Notes: a model not told the origin generated them from the letters alone. Positions 15,857-25,201 are shown, counted from the stretch's first letter. The stretch: DNA of 34,904 nt from Pseudanabaena sp. M085S1SP2A07QC (GCA_020404895.1 JADBWK010000033.1:1-34904), one strand, 5' to 3'. Made by a program: numbers and translations.

Positions 15857-17227
15857 TTATGCTGGTAAATTCTTTAGCGCACTTTCAAACTGTTGAATTC
15901 CGCGAATTAAAGGATGCACGTCATACCAAATCAGCAAATCCGCCTCACCATCTTCATTCGCACCCAAAAAGGCATATTGCAAAATGCATCGACTAAACAG
16001 TAATTTGCGATAGATCACCGCTTCACCGCTCAAAATATTGTCCCGCGATACCTGTGCTAATACTTTCCATTCCTTCTCATCTTCCACGGAGCGACGATAG
16101 GTATCCCGCGTTCCCGTAATTGCCAGATCCACAGCCTCCTTCGTAAGCGGCAATTCGTCAATATAATCAAAAGCAGTTCGCACTAGCCGCAACAGATCGC
16201 GAACGTGACCACCACTCATCTCACACAACCGCAACAACACCGCCTCGCTCTCAAACACATCAGGAAAGAGCTTTGCCTCAGATGCATGACGATGAACTCG
16301 CTTGGCAATCAAATCCTGCAACTCCTGTCTACCTTCCTCATAAGGCTTACCATCAGGCGTATTGATCGAAGTAATCGGCAATACCGAAGGTTCGCGATCA
16401 TAGAGATTAGCCAGATCGTTAGCGCGAGAATAGGCGATAGAAATGGGAATTGTATAAATTACATGACAGCCTAAACCCCGCAACTGCTCAGCGCGATCAA
16501 TAAATATCTCTTCATGATTGGTGCGTCCATCTTCACGCCGAATTGGTACGACCCGATCCAAGTTATCCACAATCACCACTAGCTGTTCTTTGCCATCAGG
16601 GAGCTTTCTCTTTGCATCGGCAATAAACGCTTGCAATGTCTGTAGCAAAGTAACCGTATGAGCATTCAACTTATCGCGGATCTTTTGCCTTTCGCTAGGA
16701 ATTGCTCGAATACTGGTAGATAGTTTGGCAAATAATTCTGATACATTGTTGGTTGCTTTTGCCCCAATTTCCAATTTCAGGTCATCAAACTTGATTTCCG
16801 TCAGAGCCAAATCAATTAAATCCTGCCAACGCGCCTCTAGCCAAGGCAAAAAGATGCGGCGATCGGCTTGTTTGAGATTTTCCAATAAATGCCGCGTACA
16901 AGCAATCAAAATGTCCGTATACTGAGCATCTTCAGGATCTATATCCCCTTCATCAGCCGCAAAATAGACCACATGGCACTTGCGTTCTTCTAAATATTTC
17001 TTTAACCGTAATAACTCAGTCGATTTTCCCGTACCGCGATGTCCTGCATATAGCTGTGCCAGAGGCTTATTCTGGCTACGTTCGATTTTACGCCCCAAGT
17101 CTCTCTCGATCTTGGCATTGCCCCTTGCCTTCTGAAAATCTACATAGAGATCTTGATCTTTCTCAGCGTCTAGAGGCTGAAACGGGTCAAAGGCGTTATA
17201 AATCTGAGACAGCAGATCTTGAGACAT
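15857..17227 (-). CDS. P-loop ATPase (AAA/STAND-like) paired with the TPR protein
   Basis: A 456-residue ATPase. Walker A is GHRGTGKST (62-70) and Walker B is LVVIVDNLD (216-224), followed by a sensor-like strand HVIYTIPISIAYS near 255. GHVRDLLRLVRTAFDYIDEL near 340 resembles a winged-helix/lid segment of AAA-type NTPases. The N-terminus, LLSQIYNAFDPFQPL, is typical of a cyanobacterial group found next to TPR proteins (family recollection). No effector domain such as a nuclease, TIR or protease is visible at either end. It is the first gene of a two-gene unit with the TPR protein and lies between toxin-antitoxin pairs, which suggests but does not prove a defence or stress role. Confidence 0.82.
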   Translation of the reverse strand: MSQDLLSQIYNAFDPFQPLDAEKDQDLYVDFQKARGNAKIERDLGRKIERSQNKPLAQLYAGHRGTGKSTELLRLKKYLEERKCHVVYFAADEGDIDPEDAQYTDILIACTRHLLENLKQADRRIFLPWLEARWQDLIDLALTEIKFDDLKLEIGAKATNNVSELFAKLSTSIRAIPSERQKIRDKLNAHTVTLLQTLQAFIADAKRKLPDGKEQLVVIVDNLDRVVPIRREDGRTNHEEIFIDRAEQLRGLGCHVIYTIPISIAYSRANDLANLYDREPSVLPITSINTPDGKPYEEGRQELQDLIAKRVHRHASEAKLFPDVFESEAVLLRLCEMSGGHVRDLLRLVRTAFDYIDELPLTKEAVDLAITGTRDTYRRSVEDEKEWKVLAQVSRDNILSGEAVIYRKLLFSRCILQYAFLGANEDGEADLLIWYDVHPLIRGIQQFESALKNLPA

Positions 17228-17248
17228 GGGGTTAGATTGCAGGAGGTT

Positions 17249-17277
17249 TTGACAGCATTATAGACCACTCGATTAAT
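17249..17277. promoter_or_regulatory. Overlapping divergent promoters for the ATPase and antitoxin genes
   Basis: On the plus strand TTGACA (17249-17254) and ATTAAT (17272-17277) are 17 bp apart, a plausible promoter for the antitoxin/PIN pair at 17351. On the minus strand a perfect -10 TATAAT lies at 17257-17262, about 30 bp before the ATPase ATG, with only a weak -35. The two overlap, so the genes may compete for polymerase. Prediction only. Confidence 0.45.
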
Positions 17278-17350
17278 TACTGAGCAAGTTGGCCATGCCT
17301 TCAGTAAGATTAAGCTATGCCAAAATATTTTCAAGTCAACGAGTTTAGCC

Positions 17351-17608
17351 ATGATGACCACCAAAGAAAAGCTAATCCAAGAAATCGAGCGATCGCCAGA
17401 CCTAGTTATCGAAGAACTATTTGATTATTTACTGCTAGCCAAAATGAAGCATCATCGCCAGCAAGAACAACGCAAACCATTCTGGCAGTTTATTGAAGAA
17501 CTTATTGCTGATATTCCGCAAGAAGTTTTAGACACTATGCCCACCGATGGGGCAGAACAGCACGATCACTATATTTATGGTTCTCCTAAACGCTACTACC
17601 AATCATGA
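17351..17608 (+). CDS. DUF2281-like antitoxin
   Basis: An 85-residue protein, or 84 if the second of two adjacent ATGs is used. The N-terminus, KEKLIQEIERSPDLVIEELF, followed by DYLLLAK is the familiar start of cyanobacterial DUF2281-type antitoxins. The C-terminus carries DHYIYGSPKR, almost the same tail as the antitoxin at 12797-13069 despite an unrelated N-terminus. The stop overlaps the PIN toxin start by four bases, indicating coupling. Confidence 0.88.
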   Translation: MMTTKEKLIQEIERSPDLVIEELFDYLLLAKMKHHRQQEQRKPFWQFIEELIADIPQEVLDTMPTDGAEQHDHYIYGSPKRYYQS

Positions 17609-18012
17609 AAATACTCTTTGGTGATGCTTGCCATTGGATAGCTTTATTGTTCCCAAAGGATCAGTGGCATCAAGTCGCCCTCAAATGTGCACGTATATAC
17701 TCAGACGACCAAATCATAACAACAGATGGCATAATTGATGAAATCCTGAACTATGCTTCTATTCTTGGTAGTTTAATGCGACAAAAAGCTCTAGCAATGT
17801 GTACGCAGATGCTCCGAGAGCCAAATATAGAAGTTGTTCCCTATACTCCCGAATTGAGGAAATTAGGATTTGATCTGTACGAACAGCGACCTGACAAAGG
17901 TTATAGTTTGACTGACTGTATTTCCATGTCCGTCATGCGTCAAATGAATATCACGGGAGTATTAACAGGCGATCGCCACTTTCAGCAAGAAGGATTTACG
18001 ATTCTGTTCTAA
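17605..18012 (+). CDS. PIN-domain toxin
   Basis: A 135-residue PIN toxin: MKILFGDACHWIALL (Asp7), GIIDEILNYAS (Glu), YSLTDCISMSVM (Asp) and TGDRHFQQEGF (Asp). The GDRHF-type ending and length match the PIN protein at 12384, with which it also shares the region EVVPYTPEL / EVVPITSQL. The two pairs are therefore probably related systems whose antitoxins share the DHYxYGSPK tail. It ends 35 bases before the convergent purM stop. Confidence 0.9.
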   Translation: MKILFGDACHWIALLFPKDQWHQVALKCARIYSDDQIITTDGIIDEILNYASILGSLMRQKALAMCTQMLREPNIEVVPYTPELRKLGFDLYEQRPDKGYSLTDCISMSVMRQMNITGVLTGDRHFQQEGFTILF

Positions 18013-18047
18013 TAGATCAAACTATGTCAAATGTGTCAAAGTGATTG

Positions 18048-19079
18048 CTAGGCAAAAATCAGCGATCGCTCTCCTGCAATGACTTCACCGATGCGGTTCG
18101 TTACAAAACCTTGAGATTGAAAATAGGCGATCGCATCATCTGCTGTAGTTGGATCAACAACTACCGCCATGCCAATACCCATATTAAAAGTATTAAACAT
18201 ATCTAGTTCGGGAACTTCACCCTCAGACTGAAGCCACTGGAACAGAGCAGGAATTTGCCAACTATTGCGGACAATTTGTACTGCTTGACCTTCACCGAGG
18301 CAACGGGGCAAGTTTTCGGGCAATCCTCCACCTGTAATGTGTGCGAGTCCGTGAATACCGAAATTGGATTTGAGAGCCGCCAAAACTGGCTTCACATAAA
18401 TCTGTGTGGGCGTGAGAAATACTTCAGCTAAAGTTAAATCCTGCGTATCAATTGAAATTTCTAACTTATCGCTCCAGTTATAGCCTTTGCTTTCGATAAT
18501 CTTGCGGACAAGACTGTAGCCATTGCTATGCACACCTGAACTCGCTAAACCAATTACCACATCGCCAATATTTACCTGCGTGCCATTAAGCATTTCCGAC
18601 TTTTCGGCTATCGCCACACAAAAGCCTGCCGCGTCATATTCGCCCACACCATAGAAACCTGGCATCTCCGCCGTTTCGCCACCGAGCAATGCACAACCTG
18701 CCATCTGACAACCATCAGCAATGCCCTTAACCACTTCAGCGAGCTGATCGGGTTCGAGTTTACCAGTGGCTAAATAATCTAAGAAAAATAAAGGCTCTGC
18801 GCCAGAGGTCAGCACATCATTTACGCACATCGCCACAAGATCGATGCCGATCGTGTCGTGTTTATTGGCTGCCTGAGCAATTTTTAGCTTTGTACCAACA
18901 CCATCTGTACCTGAAACGAGAACGGGTTGCCGATAACCTGTGGGTAATTCAAAGCAGCCACCAAAACCACCAAGATCGCCTAGTACGCCTAGACGATGGG
19001 TTCTTGCAACAGAATCGCGAATTTTTTCAACGAAGGTACGACCTGCTTCGATGTCTACACCCGCTTGACGATAATCCAA
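18048..19079 (-). CDS. purM: Phosphoribosylformylglycinamidine cyclo-ligase (AIR synthetase)
   Basis: A 343-residue PurM, the fifth step of purine synthesis: ATP-dependent closure of FGAM to aminoimidazole ribonucleotide. It opens [13 protein letters not shown] and contains [27 protein letters not shown] and [16 protein letters not shown], all diagnostic of the family. The start codon must be TTG at 19079: a TGA stop lies 24 bases upstream in frame with no ATG or GTG between, and AGAGG precedes the TTG. Length is normal. Confidence 0.96.
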   Translation of the reverse strand: MDYRQAGVDIEAGRTFVEKIRDSVARTHRLGVLGDLGGFGGCFELPTGYRQPVLVSGTDGVGTKLKIAQAANKHDTIGIDLVAMCVNDVLTSGAEPLFFLDYLATGKLEPDQLAEVVKGIADGCQMAGCALLGGETAEMPGFYGVGEYDAAGFCVAIAEKSEMLNGTQVNIGDVVIGLASSGVHSNGYSLVRKIIESKGYNWSDKLEISIDTQDLTLAEVFLTPTQIYVKPVLAALKSNFGIHGLAHITGGGLPENLPRCLGEGQAVQIVRNSWQIPALFQWLQSEGEVPELDMFNTFNMGIGMAVVVDPTTADDAIAYFQSQGFVTNRIGEVIAGERSLIFA

Positions 19080-19121
19080 AACCTCTAACTCCCAATCTGC
19101 TCAATTAAACTTCTAGAATCC

Positions 19122-19240
19122 ATTTAAGACTTGCCTCCCAGAGATCCCCCCCAGCCCCCTTAAAAAGGGGGAATAAAATTATCTTCTTCCCCCTTTTTAA
19201 GGGGGATTGAGGGGGATCTCTTAGAGATTTGAATCTTAAA
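19122..19240. mobile_element. MITE-like palindromic element, family A copy 2
   Basis: The element has the same G/C-run core as 6299-6426, here from AGATCCCCCC (19142) to GGGGGATCT (19219). Degraded terminal repeats ATTTAAGACTT (19122) and AATCTTAAA (19232-19240) flank it. It lies in the 165-bp gap between proC and purM. The arms differ from copy 1 but keep pairing. Confidence 0.75.
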
Positions 19241-19244
19241 AAAA

Positions 19245-20042
19245 CTATTGCTTGCCCAATTCCTCAGCGCGACGGGTTGCCGCAAGCACGGCTTCTATCA
19301 TAGCGGAACGCAAGCCCGCTTTTTCTAACTGAGCGATCGCAGCAATGGTTGTACCTGCGGGACTAGTGACTTGATCCTTTAACTGAGCAGGATGTAGCTT
19401 AGTTTCACTTAATAATTGGGCTGTGCCTAAAACTGTTTGGGTGGCAAGCTGCATCGCGATCGCTCTCGGCAAGCCCACCGCCACACCACCATCAGCCATT
19501 GCTTCAACCATGAGCGCAACGTAAGCGGGGCCAGAACCAGATAAACCTGTCACAGCATTCATTAGCGACTCGGCAACTTCAACAACCGTACCGACCGCTC
19601 CAAAAATTTTTCGCACAGCATCAAGCTGCGCTGAAGTTACTAAAGCATTAGCAGCGATCGCGGTTACACCTGCACCTACCTGTGCTGGAGTATTTGGCAT
19701 GGCTCGGATAATTGACTTAGAGGGAAACATCCCCTCTAGTTGAGCCAAAGTGACTCCAGCTAAAATTGACACAATACAAGGTGCAGGAGCATTCGCAAGA
19801 CCAATTGCCGCCGCGTTTAACGATTGCGGCTTCACGGCAAGCAGCATAATCTCTGCTTCGGCAGCCACCAAATTGTTTGGCGTAACTTGCACGCCATACT
19901 TTTTTTCTAAAAGAGCGCGACGCTCTGGCATCGGGTCACTGACGCAGACATCAGATGGCAGGTAAATATTACTAGCGACAAGGCGAGACAAAATTGCCTC
20001 ACCCATTACACCGCCACCGATAATACTGAGTTGAGCTTTCAA
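19245..20042 (-). CDS. proC: Pyrroline-5-carboxylate reductase
   Basis: A 265-residue ProC, which catalyses the last step of proline synthesis with NAD(P)H. The Rossmann start is LSIIGGGVMGEAIL, with the strand VSILAGVTLAQLE, RAMPNTPAQVGAG and the C-terminal signature TVLGTAQLLSE...QVTSPAGTT. The start is TTG at 20042: a TAG lies 15 bases upstream in frame with no ATG between, and GGTGA sits five bases before it. It follows sepF by 26 bp and is probably co-transcribed with it. Confidence 0.96.
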   Translation of the reverse strand: MKAQLSIIGGGVMGEAILSRLVASNIYLPSDVCVSDPMPERRALLEKKYGVQVTPNNLVAAEAEIMLLAVKPQSLNAAAIGLANAPAPCIVSILAGVTLAQLEGMFPSKSIIRAMPNTPAQVGAGVTAIAANALVTSAQLDAVRKIFGAVGTVVEVAESLMNAVTGLSGSGPAYVALMVEAMADGGVAVGLPRAIAMQLATQTVLGTAQLLSETKLHPAQLKDQVTSPAGTTIAAIAQLEKAGLRSAMIEAVLAATRRAEELGKQ

Positions 20043-20068
20043 TGATTCACCAATAACCTAGATCTTAT

Positions 20069-20653
20069 TTATTGAGCGAAACGGCTAACGGGTGCTTCAG
20101 ATGCCCATGCTGGAGCAGGAGCTGTGGTAGACCGTACTACGCGAGGCTGAGGCATTGGCGCTTCGTTCAATACTGAAGACTGTGATGAAACTTGAACGCA
20201 GGAAGGGGCAAATAGGAAGATGCTATCGCCAATGCGTTCTTGATGACCATCAAGGGCATAAGTACCACCAGCAACAAAGTCAACTGCACGTTGAGCTTGA
20301 TCGGGGTCCATCATTGTCAAGTTCAGCACAACTGATTTGCGTTCGCGCAATGCTTGGATTGCTTGAGGCATTTCTTCAAAGCTGCGAGGCTCCATCACCA
20401 TCACTTGGGACAGACCATTTGCAGCACCAGGCATACCAATTACATTGCTCATGTTTTCAGAAGTTGCTCTTAAAGCGGTGGGACGTTCACGGGTGCGACG
20501 AGCTTGAGGCTCTTCAGGTTCTGGTGCGATCGCGCCATTATCTTCTTGATAAATGTCTTGGTATTCACGGCCAGAAGCTTCATCGTACTCATATTCGTAC
20601 TCTTGGGCTTCAGACAAACCAACAAAATCCTTGAGCTTAGTAAAAATTCCCAT
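20069..20653 (-). CDS. sepF: Cell division protein SepF
   Basis: A 194-residue SepF (DUF552). An amphipathic N-terminus, [13 protein letters not shown], suits membrane attachment. An acidic and Tyr-rich linker follows, then a C-terminal core from about 80 to 160 ([52 protein letters not shown]). SepF tethers FtsZ to the membrane in cyanobacteria (Cdv2). It carries an AGGAG site before the ATG. A 760-bp AT-rich gap precedes it, so it likely has its own promoter. Confidence 0.95.
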   Translation of the reverse strand: MGIFTKLKDFVGLSEAQEYEYEYDEASGREYQDIYQEDNGAIAPEPEEPQARRTRERPTALRATSENMSNVIGMPGAANGLSQVMVMEPRSFEEMPQAIQALRERKSVVLNLTMMDPDQAQRAVDFVAGGTYALDGHQERIGDSIFLFAPSCVQVSSQSSVLNEAPMPQPRVVRSTTAPAPAWASEAPVSRFAQ

Positions 20654-21416
20654 CGTAATTAACTCCTAGTGTTTGCTCCTCAGTTTTGGCTTGAAAACCG
20701 AAACATCATACTTCTAGACTAGATGAGGAGTGCAATCTAATAAAGCAGTCTTAAACAATGTAAAGAGTTGCTTTGTCTAGTTGTGATAAGTTGCCTTTTC
20801 TGTCCAAAACAGTATTGACAAAATATTTACTCGCAGACTGTAACCGATAACAGGCAAAAAAGCTAGATATGGTTATTAATTTTTTTTATACGACAAAAAA
20901 CGACTTTTATTTGACAAAGTCTAGTAGTACATTTGGCTTAACTACTTAAGTAAACTAGTCACCTATGAAGAAATCCTTTTGATATTTAACAAGTTTTTAA
21001 TAATTGGGTAAACTTGCTTCCTATCAAGGACTCAGCAAAAATCAATTTGTTTTTGCTAAGAGCGTCTATGTGAGTCTAAATGATGATAGTTGCACAATGT
21101 GACATCACGATAAAAACTTAGTTAGAAATAGTCTTTCTAATGGTTTTTCGTGTTAGAAATCACAAAAGACAAATCCCATAACATCAGAATACATAGCAAT
21201 CTCTTGAATGAATACTGATTTTGGAATATCCAAAATTTTTATCCACAACTAAAGTGTTCTAGGATACAGAAATCACAGTAATTTATTGTATTGCCATCAG
21301 TAAATTCAAATTGACGTTGTCAGGATTAAGGAAACCCTTAACGTAAATAAGGAAAAGCTATTTGGCTTAGAACGCTAAACTTATATCAGGTTTGTGCATA
21401 TCTGGCAAGTAAAAAA
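20654..21416. other. 760-bp AT-rich gap between pipY and sepF
   Basis: I find no ORF with a good start and no tRNA-like or riboswitch-like fold. The stretch has several TTGACA-like boxes (for example 20816-20821 and 20931-20936 on the plus strand), whose -10 partners are weak. It could hold the sepF promoter, a long leader or a small RNA. In related genomes pipY and sepF are usually closer (recollection). Confidence 0.4.
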
Positions 21417-21457
21417 AATAATCAGTGGGGCTAGCTTTGCTAGCCTCACTGATTATT
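21417..21457. terminator. Hairpin overlapping the 3' end of pipY
   Basis: A 41-bp palindrome with AATAATCAGTG arms, one mismatch, and the apex GGCTAGC-TTT-GCTAGCC. On the minus strand it overlaps the last codons of pipY (stop 21446-21448) and is followed by a run of eight U residues. That makes it a good factor-independent terminator. Confidence 0.75.
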
Positions 21458-22135
21458 TGGTGCAAAAATCTGGCTACCAACGCGAATGAGCGAAGCACCT
21501 GCTTTGACCGCGATCGCATAGTCTGCTGACATCCCCATTGATAGCTCCTGAATATTATTCCAACCGAGCGATCGCAGTTTTGCCGCTAATTCACCAACGC
21601 GACTAAATACTTCATAGGCTTGAGAATCGTCTAAGCCAAGTGGCAAGATCGTCATTAGTCCCACAATATTCAGATTTTGGAGTTTTTCTAGCCTTGGTAA
21701 ATCAGCTAGGAGTTCTGATTCTGACCAACCAGATTTGTCAGGGTCTTCGGCGAGCTTGACTTGCAGTAAAAGCTTAGGTGATTTATTCAGTTCGGAAATG
21801 AGGCGATCGCATTGCTCCGCGAGACTAATCCGATCAATAGAATGTATCCAGTCAAATTGGGCGATCGCAGCTCTTGCCTTGTTACTTTGCAAAGAACCGA
21901 TCATGTGCCAAGTGATATTAGTTAAATCTGCTAATTCTTCTTGCTTAATTTTTGCATCCTGTACCCGTGATTCTGCAAAGTCACGCACATCCGCGGCATA
22001 GGCTGCGCGTATTGCCTCAGTAGTCGTATATTTGCTGACAGCAACGAGTTTTACCTGCGGCGGAATGTTGGCACGAATTTGATTGAGGCGATCGGCGATT
22101 ATTTGACTGAGCGAATCAGGATTGACTTCAGACAT
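21446..22135 (-). CDS. pipY: YggS/PipY family PLP-binding protein
   Basis: A 229-residue single-domain PLP protein of the YggS/PROSC/PLPBP family, which controls vitamin B6 and amino-acid homeostasis. The Schiff-base lysine is Lys35 in KLVAVSKYTT. WHMIGSLQSNKAR and SMGMSADYAIAVKAGASLIR, the latter binding the phosphate, are diagnostic. In many cyanobacteria this gene follows pipX in a two-gene operon. Here only 89 bp separate it from the divergent pheT, so pipX is not at its usual place. The last codons form part of a terminator hairpin. Confidence 0.93.
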   Translation of the reverse strand: MSEVNPDSLSQIIADRLNQIRANIPPQVKLVAVSKYTTTEAIRAAYAADVRDFAESRVQDAKIKQEELADLTNITWHMIGSLQSNKARAAIAQFDWIHSIDRISLAEQCDRLISELNKSPKLLLQVKLAEDPDKSGWSESELLADLPRLEKLQNLNIVGLMTILPLGLDDSQAYEVFSRVGELAAKLRSLGWNNIQELSMGMSADYAIAVKAGASLIRVGSQIFAPNNQ

Positions 22136-22224
22136 GAAATGCAGTTGTCAAGTTTGGAGTGCGGATTTTGCTAAACTACTATAACCTGAATATTTCTTAA
22201 TACTCTTTTCTCCAGAATTTCCCA

Positions 22225-24636
22225 ATGCGTATCTCTCTTAATTGGCTCCGTGAACTTGTAGACTGCGCTCTCTCGCCGCAAGAGCTAGATGAAAAACTGA
22301 CTATGGCAGGCTTTGAAGTCGAGTCAATAGAAGATCGCAGGACATGGGCTGAGGGAGTTGTGGTTGGACATATCCTTACGGCTGAGCGTCACCCTAATGC
22401 CGATAAATTGCAGGTATGTAAAGTAGACATAGGTGCACCTGAGCCTTTACAAATCGTCTGTGGGGCGGCAAATGCTAGACAAGGTTTGTTTGTACCTGTA
22501 GCCACGATTGGTACTTATTTGCCAACGGTTGATTTGAAATTGCGTCCCACGAAGTTGCGTGGCGAGCGTTCTGAGGGGATGATTTGTTCACTAGCAGAAA
22601 TTGGGCTAGCTAAAGAATCAAGCGGTATCCATGAATTTCCTGAAGGCGTGACCGTTGGGGCAGATGTGCGTCCATTGCTCGGACTTGATGATGCGATCCT
22701 TGATGTGACTTCAACAGCTAACCGTGCTGATGCCCTCAGCATTGTGGGAATTGCCCGTGAAGTAGCAGCGCTACTCGGCAAAGAAGTGCGATTACCCTTA
22801 GCAACTACAGATTTTCAGCCAAAAGCCGCGCATTGGGTAACGGTAGAAGATTCTAAATCTTGCCCTGCTTATATTGGGACATTGATTAAAGGCGTAAAAG
22901 TTGCACCTTCACCCGAATGGTTGAAACGCCGCGTTGAAGCGGCGGGAATGCGCTCTATTAACAATATTGTCGATATTACCAACTACATTTTGTTGGAATG
23001 GGGACAGCCTCTCCATGCCTTTGATGCGGATACTTTGGCTGACGGTATCAAGATTGGTGTGCGTTTTGCAAAGTCTGGTGAAAAGATCAAAACTCTTGAC
23101 GATGCCGATCGCAGTCTCACCGCACAAAATTTGTTGATCACCTCAGGAGATAAACCGATCGCGATCGCAGGTGTGATGGGTGGCGCAGAAACAGAAGTTT
23201 CTGAAAAAACTATAAATATTGTTTTAGAAGCAGCTCTATTCACTCAAGTCACTACAAGGCGCTCGGCTCGCGCTCAAGGACTACGCACTGAGGCCTCGGC
23301 ACGCTATGAACGCGGCGTTAATCAAGCGGCGATCGAATCGGCTTCGGCAAAAGCAGTGCAGATGATTATGGAGCTGGCTGGCGGTGAAGTCGTGGAACAG
23401 AGCGTGATGGATGCCCGTTCCAAGGAAGTTCGCGTGATTGATTTGCGCTTGACTAAGGTGTGGCAAGTCCTTGGTGAGGTTGATCGCGAAGATGATGACG
23501 CATTAGCTTTACTCTCTGAATCTGAAGTCGAACAGACTCTCAAGGTACTATCCTTTGAGCTAGTAAAGCAGCCGATCGAAGAGGGCAGCTATGCTACATG
23601 GAAAGTGACCGTGCCTCCCTATCGTTATGCTGATATTGAGCGCGAAATTGACTTAGTGGAAGAGATTGCGCGGATCTATGGCTACGATAAATTTGTAGAA
23701 ACTTTACCTGCGCGAACTGAGTTTGGGTTCCTTTCCGCTGATCAAGAAGGTGGTCGGATGATTCGAGCCGCCTTTCGTGCTGTCGGCTTGAACGAAGTAA
23801 TGCATATGTCTCTATGCAGTCCTGCTGAGTCTCATCAGGTGAAAATCAATAATCCTGTAGCGATCGAATATGGCGCTTTGCGTGATGATTTGCTCACTAA
23901 TTTAATTGAGTCATGTGCTTTTAATATCAACCAAGGTAATGGAATCCTGAATGGATTTGAAATTGGTCGCGTGTTCTGGCTCGATGAAGCTGGCAGTGAT
24001 GAAACAGATCGCATTGCAGGTATTTTCGGTGGCGACCCCACTGTTGGTACTTGGCAGCATGAATCCAAGCCTATGAATTTCTATGAAGCAAAGGGGCTAA
24101 TGGATTCAGTCTTCCATAATCTCTGCATCTCGGTCGAGTATCAGCCCGATCAAAAAGATGACCGCTTACACCCTGGTCGTACCGCTTCTCTCTGGATATC
24201 AGGTGAGCGCCTCGGTACATTCGGTCAGATGCATCCACAACTACGTGCTGAGAAAGAGCTACCTGATGAAATTTATGCCTTCGAGCTAGATTTCTACACA
24301 TTGCTTGATGCGATGATGAAAAAGTCGATTCCTACTTTCCATCCTTTCTCTACTTACCCCAGCAGCGATCGCGATATTGCTTTCTTCGCACCATTAAAGT
24401 TCACGGTTGCCGATATTCATCGATCAATTACCCATGTGGGTGGCGAGTTGCTAGATTCGGTGACTCTCTTTGATCAATATATTGGTAAAGGTGTTCCTGA
24501 AGGTTTGCGTAGTCTAGCTTTTAGACTGGTTTATCGAGCAAGCGATCGCACATTAACTGATGTCGATATTAATCCTGTTCATCAAAAGGTACGTGATCTA
24601 CTCGAAGAGAAGTTCCAAGCAACATTAAGAAGTTAG
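22225..24636 (+). CDS. pheT: Phenylalanine-tRNA ligase beta subunit
   Basis: An 803-residue PheT, the beta chain of the alpha2-beta2 synthetase. The N-terminal B1 domain is followed by the tRNA-binding OB fold ([20 protein letters not shown], 46-65). The B3/B4 editing domain, with the [20 protein letters not shown] segment, covers about 200-390. B5 includes [20 protein letters not shown], the core is catalytically inactive, and the C-terminal anticodon-binding FDX-ACB domain ([13 protein letters not shown] onward) covers about 710-803. Length is normal. No pheS is adjacent, as is common in cyanobacteria. Confidence 0.97.
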   Translation: MRISLNWLRELVDCALSPQELDEKLTMAGFEVESIEDRRTWAEGVVVGHILTAERHPNADKLQVCKVDIGAPEPLQIVCGAANARQGLFVPVATIGTYLPTVDLKLRPTKLRGERSEGMICSLAEIGLAKESSGIHEFPEGVTVGADVRPLLGLDDAILDVTSTANRADALSIVGIAREVAALLGKEVRLPLATTDFQPKAAHWVTVEDSKSCPAYIGTLIKGVKVAPSPEWLKRRVEAAGMRSINNIVDITNYILLEWGQPLHAFDADTLADGIKIGVRFAKSGEKIKTLDDADRSLTAQNLLITSGDKPIAIAGVMGGAETEVSEKTINIVLEAALFTQVTTRRSARAQGLRTEASARYERGVNQAAIESASAKAVQMIMELAGGEVVEQSVMDARSKEVRVIDLRLTKVWQVLGEVDREDDDALALLSESEVEQTLKVLSFELVKQPIEEGSYATWKVTVPPYRYADIEREIDLVEEIARIYGYDKFVETLPARTEFGFLSADQEGGRMIRAAFRAVGLNEVMHMSLCSPAESHQVKINNPVAIEYGALRDDLLTNLIESCAFNINQGNGILNGFEIGRVFWLDEAGSDETDRIAGIFGGDPTVGTWQHESKPMNFYEAKGLMDSVFHNLCISVEYQPDQKDDRLHPGRTASLWISGERLGTFGQMHPQLRAEKELPDEIYAFELDFYTLLDAMMKKSIPTFHPFSTYPSSDRDIAFFAPLKFTVADIHRSITHVGGELLDSVTLFDQYIGKGVPEGLRSLAFRLVYRASDRTLTDVDINPVHQKVRDLLEEKFQATLRS

Positions 24637-24676
24637 TGTGCTGTTAAAGCGATCGGCTGACATCCCTTTGTGCTCA

Positions 24677-24741
24677 AACCCAAGCCAAAAAAATTTAAAA
24701 GTGTTTCAAAGCAACACTTTTAAATTTTTTTGGTCTGGGTT
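24677..24741. repeat. Palindrome behind pheT, family shared with 33.9 kb
   Basis: Arms AACCCAAGCCAAAAAAATTT and mirror, with the apex AAAAGTGTT-TCAAAGC-AACACTTTT. It is located 40 bp after the pheT stop and may terminate it. The preceding sequence GCTCAAACCCAAGCCA recurs as GCTCAAACCCAAACCA at 33900, where a different stem follows. Confidence 0.65.
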
Positions 24742-24774
24742 GATTCGGTATAGCAATAATAAGGTTTGCTTTTT

Positions 24775-24808
24775 AATTCACAGAAGTGTTGCTACACTTC
24801 TGTGAATT
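24775..24808. repeat. Second copy of the AATTCACAGAAGTGT hairpin
   Basis: Arms AATTCACAGAAGTGT and ACACTTCTGTGAATT around TGCT, preceded by TTTGCTTTTT and followed by GGTATTA. This closely matches 9581-9619 and its left neighbour. The two copies differ mainly in the loop and by one base in the right arm. Confidence 0.75.
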
Positions 24809-24872
24809 GGTATTACTAGTTTCAATTAATTGTTGAACTAACTCATTTAATTGTTTGAGTTTTAGAAAGCAT

Positions 24873-25058
24873 TTAAGAATTGACAGCAGTAAGATTTCTA
24901 AGCATTTTGCGGATCAAAGCCATGTAGATAAAGGACTTCGATGTGTTCTCATAAAATTCATGATCCTTGCTGAGTCTGCGATATTTGCCTATCCAAGCGA
25001 AAGTTCTCTCCACTACCCAACGCTTTGATTCAACAACAAAACCTTGCTTTTTCAGCAA
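24873..25058 (-). pseudogene. IS5-family transposase, C-terminal remnant
   Basis: About 61 codons with no proper start encode the end of an IS5-type DDE transposase: [20 protein letters not shown], containing the catalytic Glu, then [20 protein letters not shown]. The N-terminal two-thirds, including both Asp residues, are missing. The 5' side is cut a few bases before a MITE at 25069, and no transposase sequence resumes beyond it. It cannot be active alone. Confidence 0.88.
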
Positions 25059-25070
25059 GCCCTATTTATA

Positions 25071-25174
25071 TAGCAACGTAAGAGATAGATAGGACAATTC
25101 AAAACCCAAAAGATGGCAGAGCGAAGCTCTGCCATCTTTTGGGTTTTATGTCCTAAGCAAAGCTTACATTGCTA
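25071..25174. mobile_element. 104-bp MITE, family B copy 2, inverted
   Basis: The exact reverse complement of the element at 12190-12293 by my base-by-base reading, again between TA dinucleotides (25069-25070 and 25175-25176). It lies next to the IS5 transposase remnant but its TA target does not match IS5 biology, so the remnant is probably not its mobiliser. Confidence 0.93.
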
Positions 25175-25201
25175 TACCTGTTTGGGTGCACCCTTGCATT
25201 C

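Noticed and set aside
22515-24301. Long antisense frames inside pheT
   Set aside because: They are shadows of a well-conserved 803-codon gene without ribosome sites or recognisable domains.
24873-25174. IS5 transposase remnant as the source of mobility for the adjacent 104-bp MITE
   Set aside because: The remnant lacks most of the catalytic domain and the element duplicates TA, typical of IS630-like rather than IS5 transposition.
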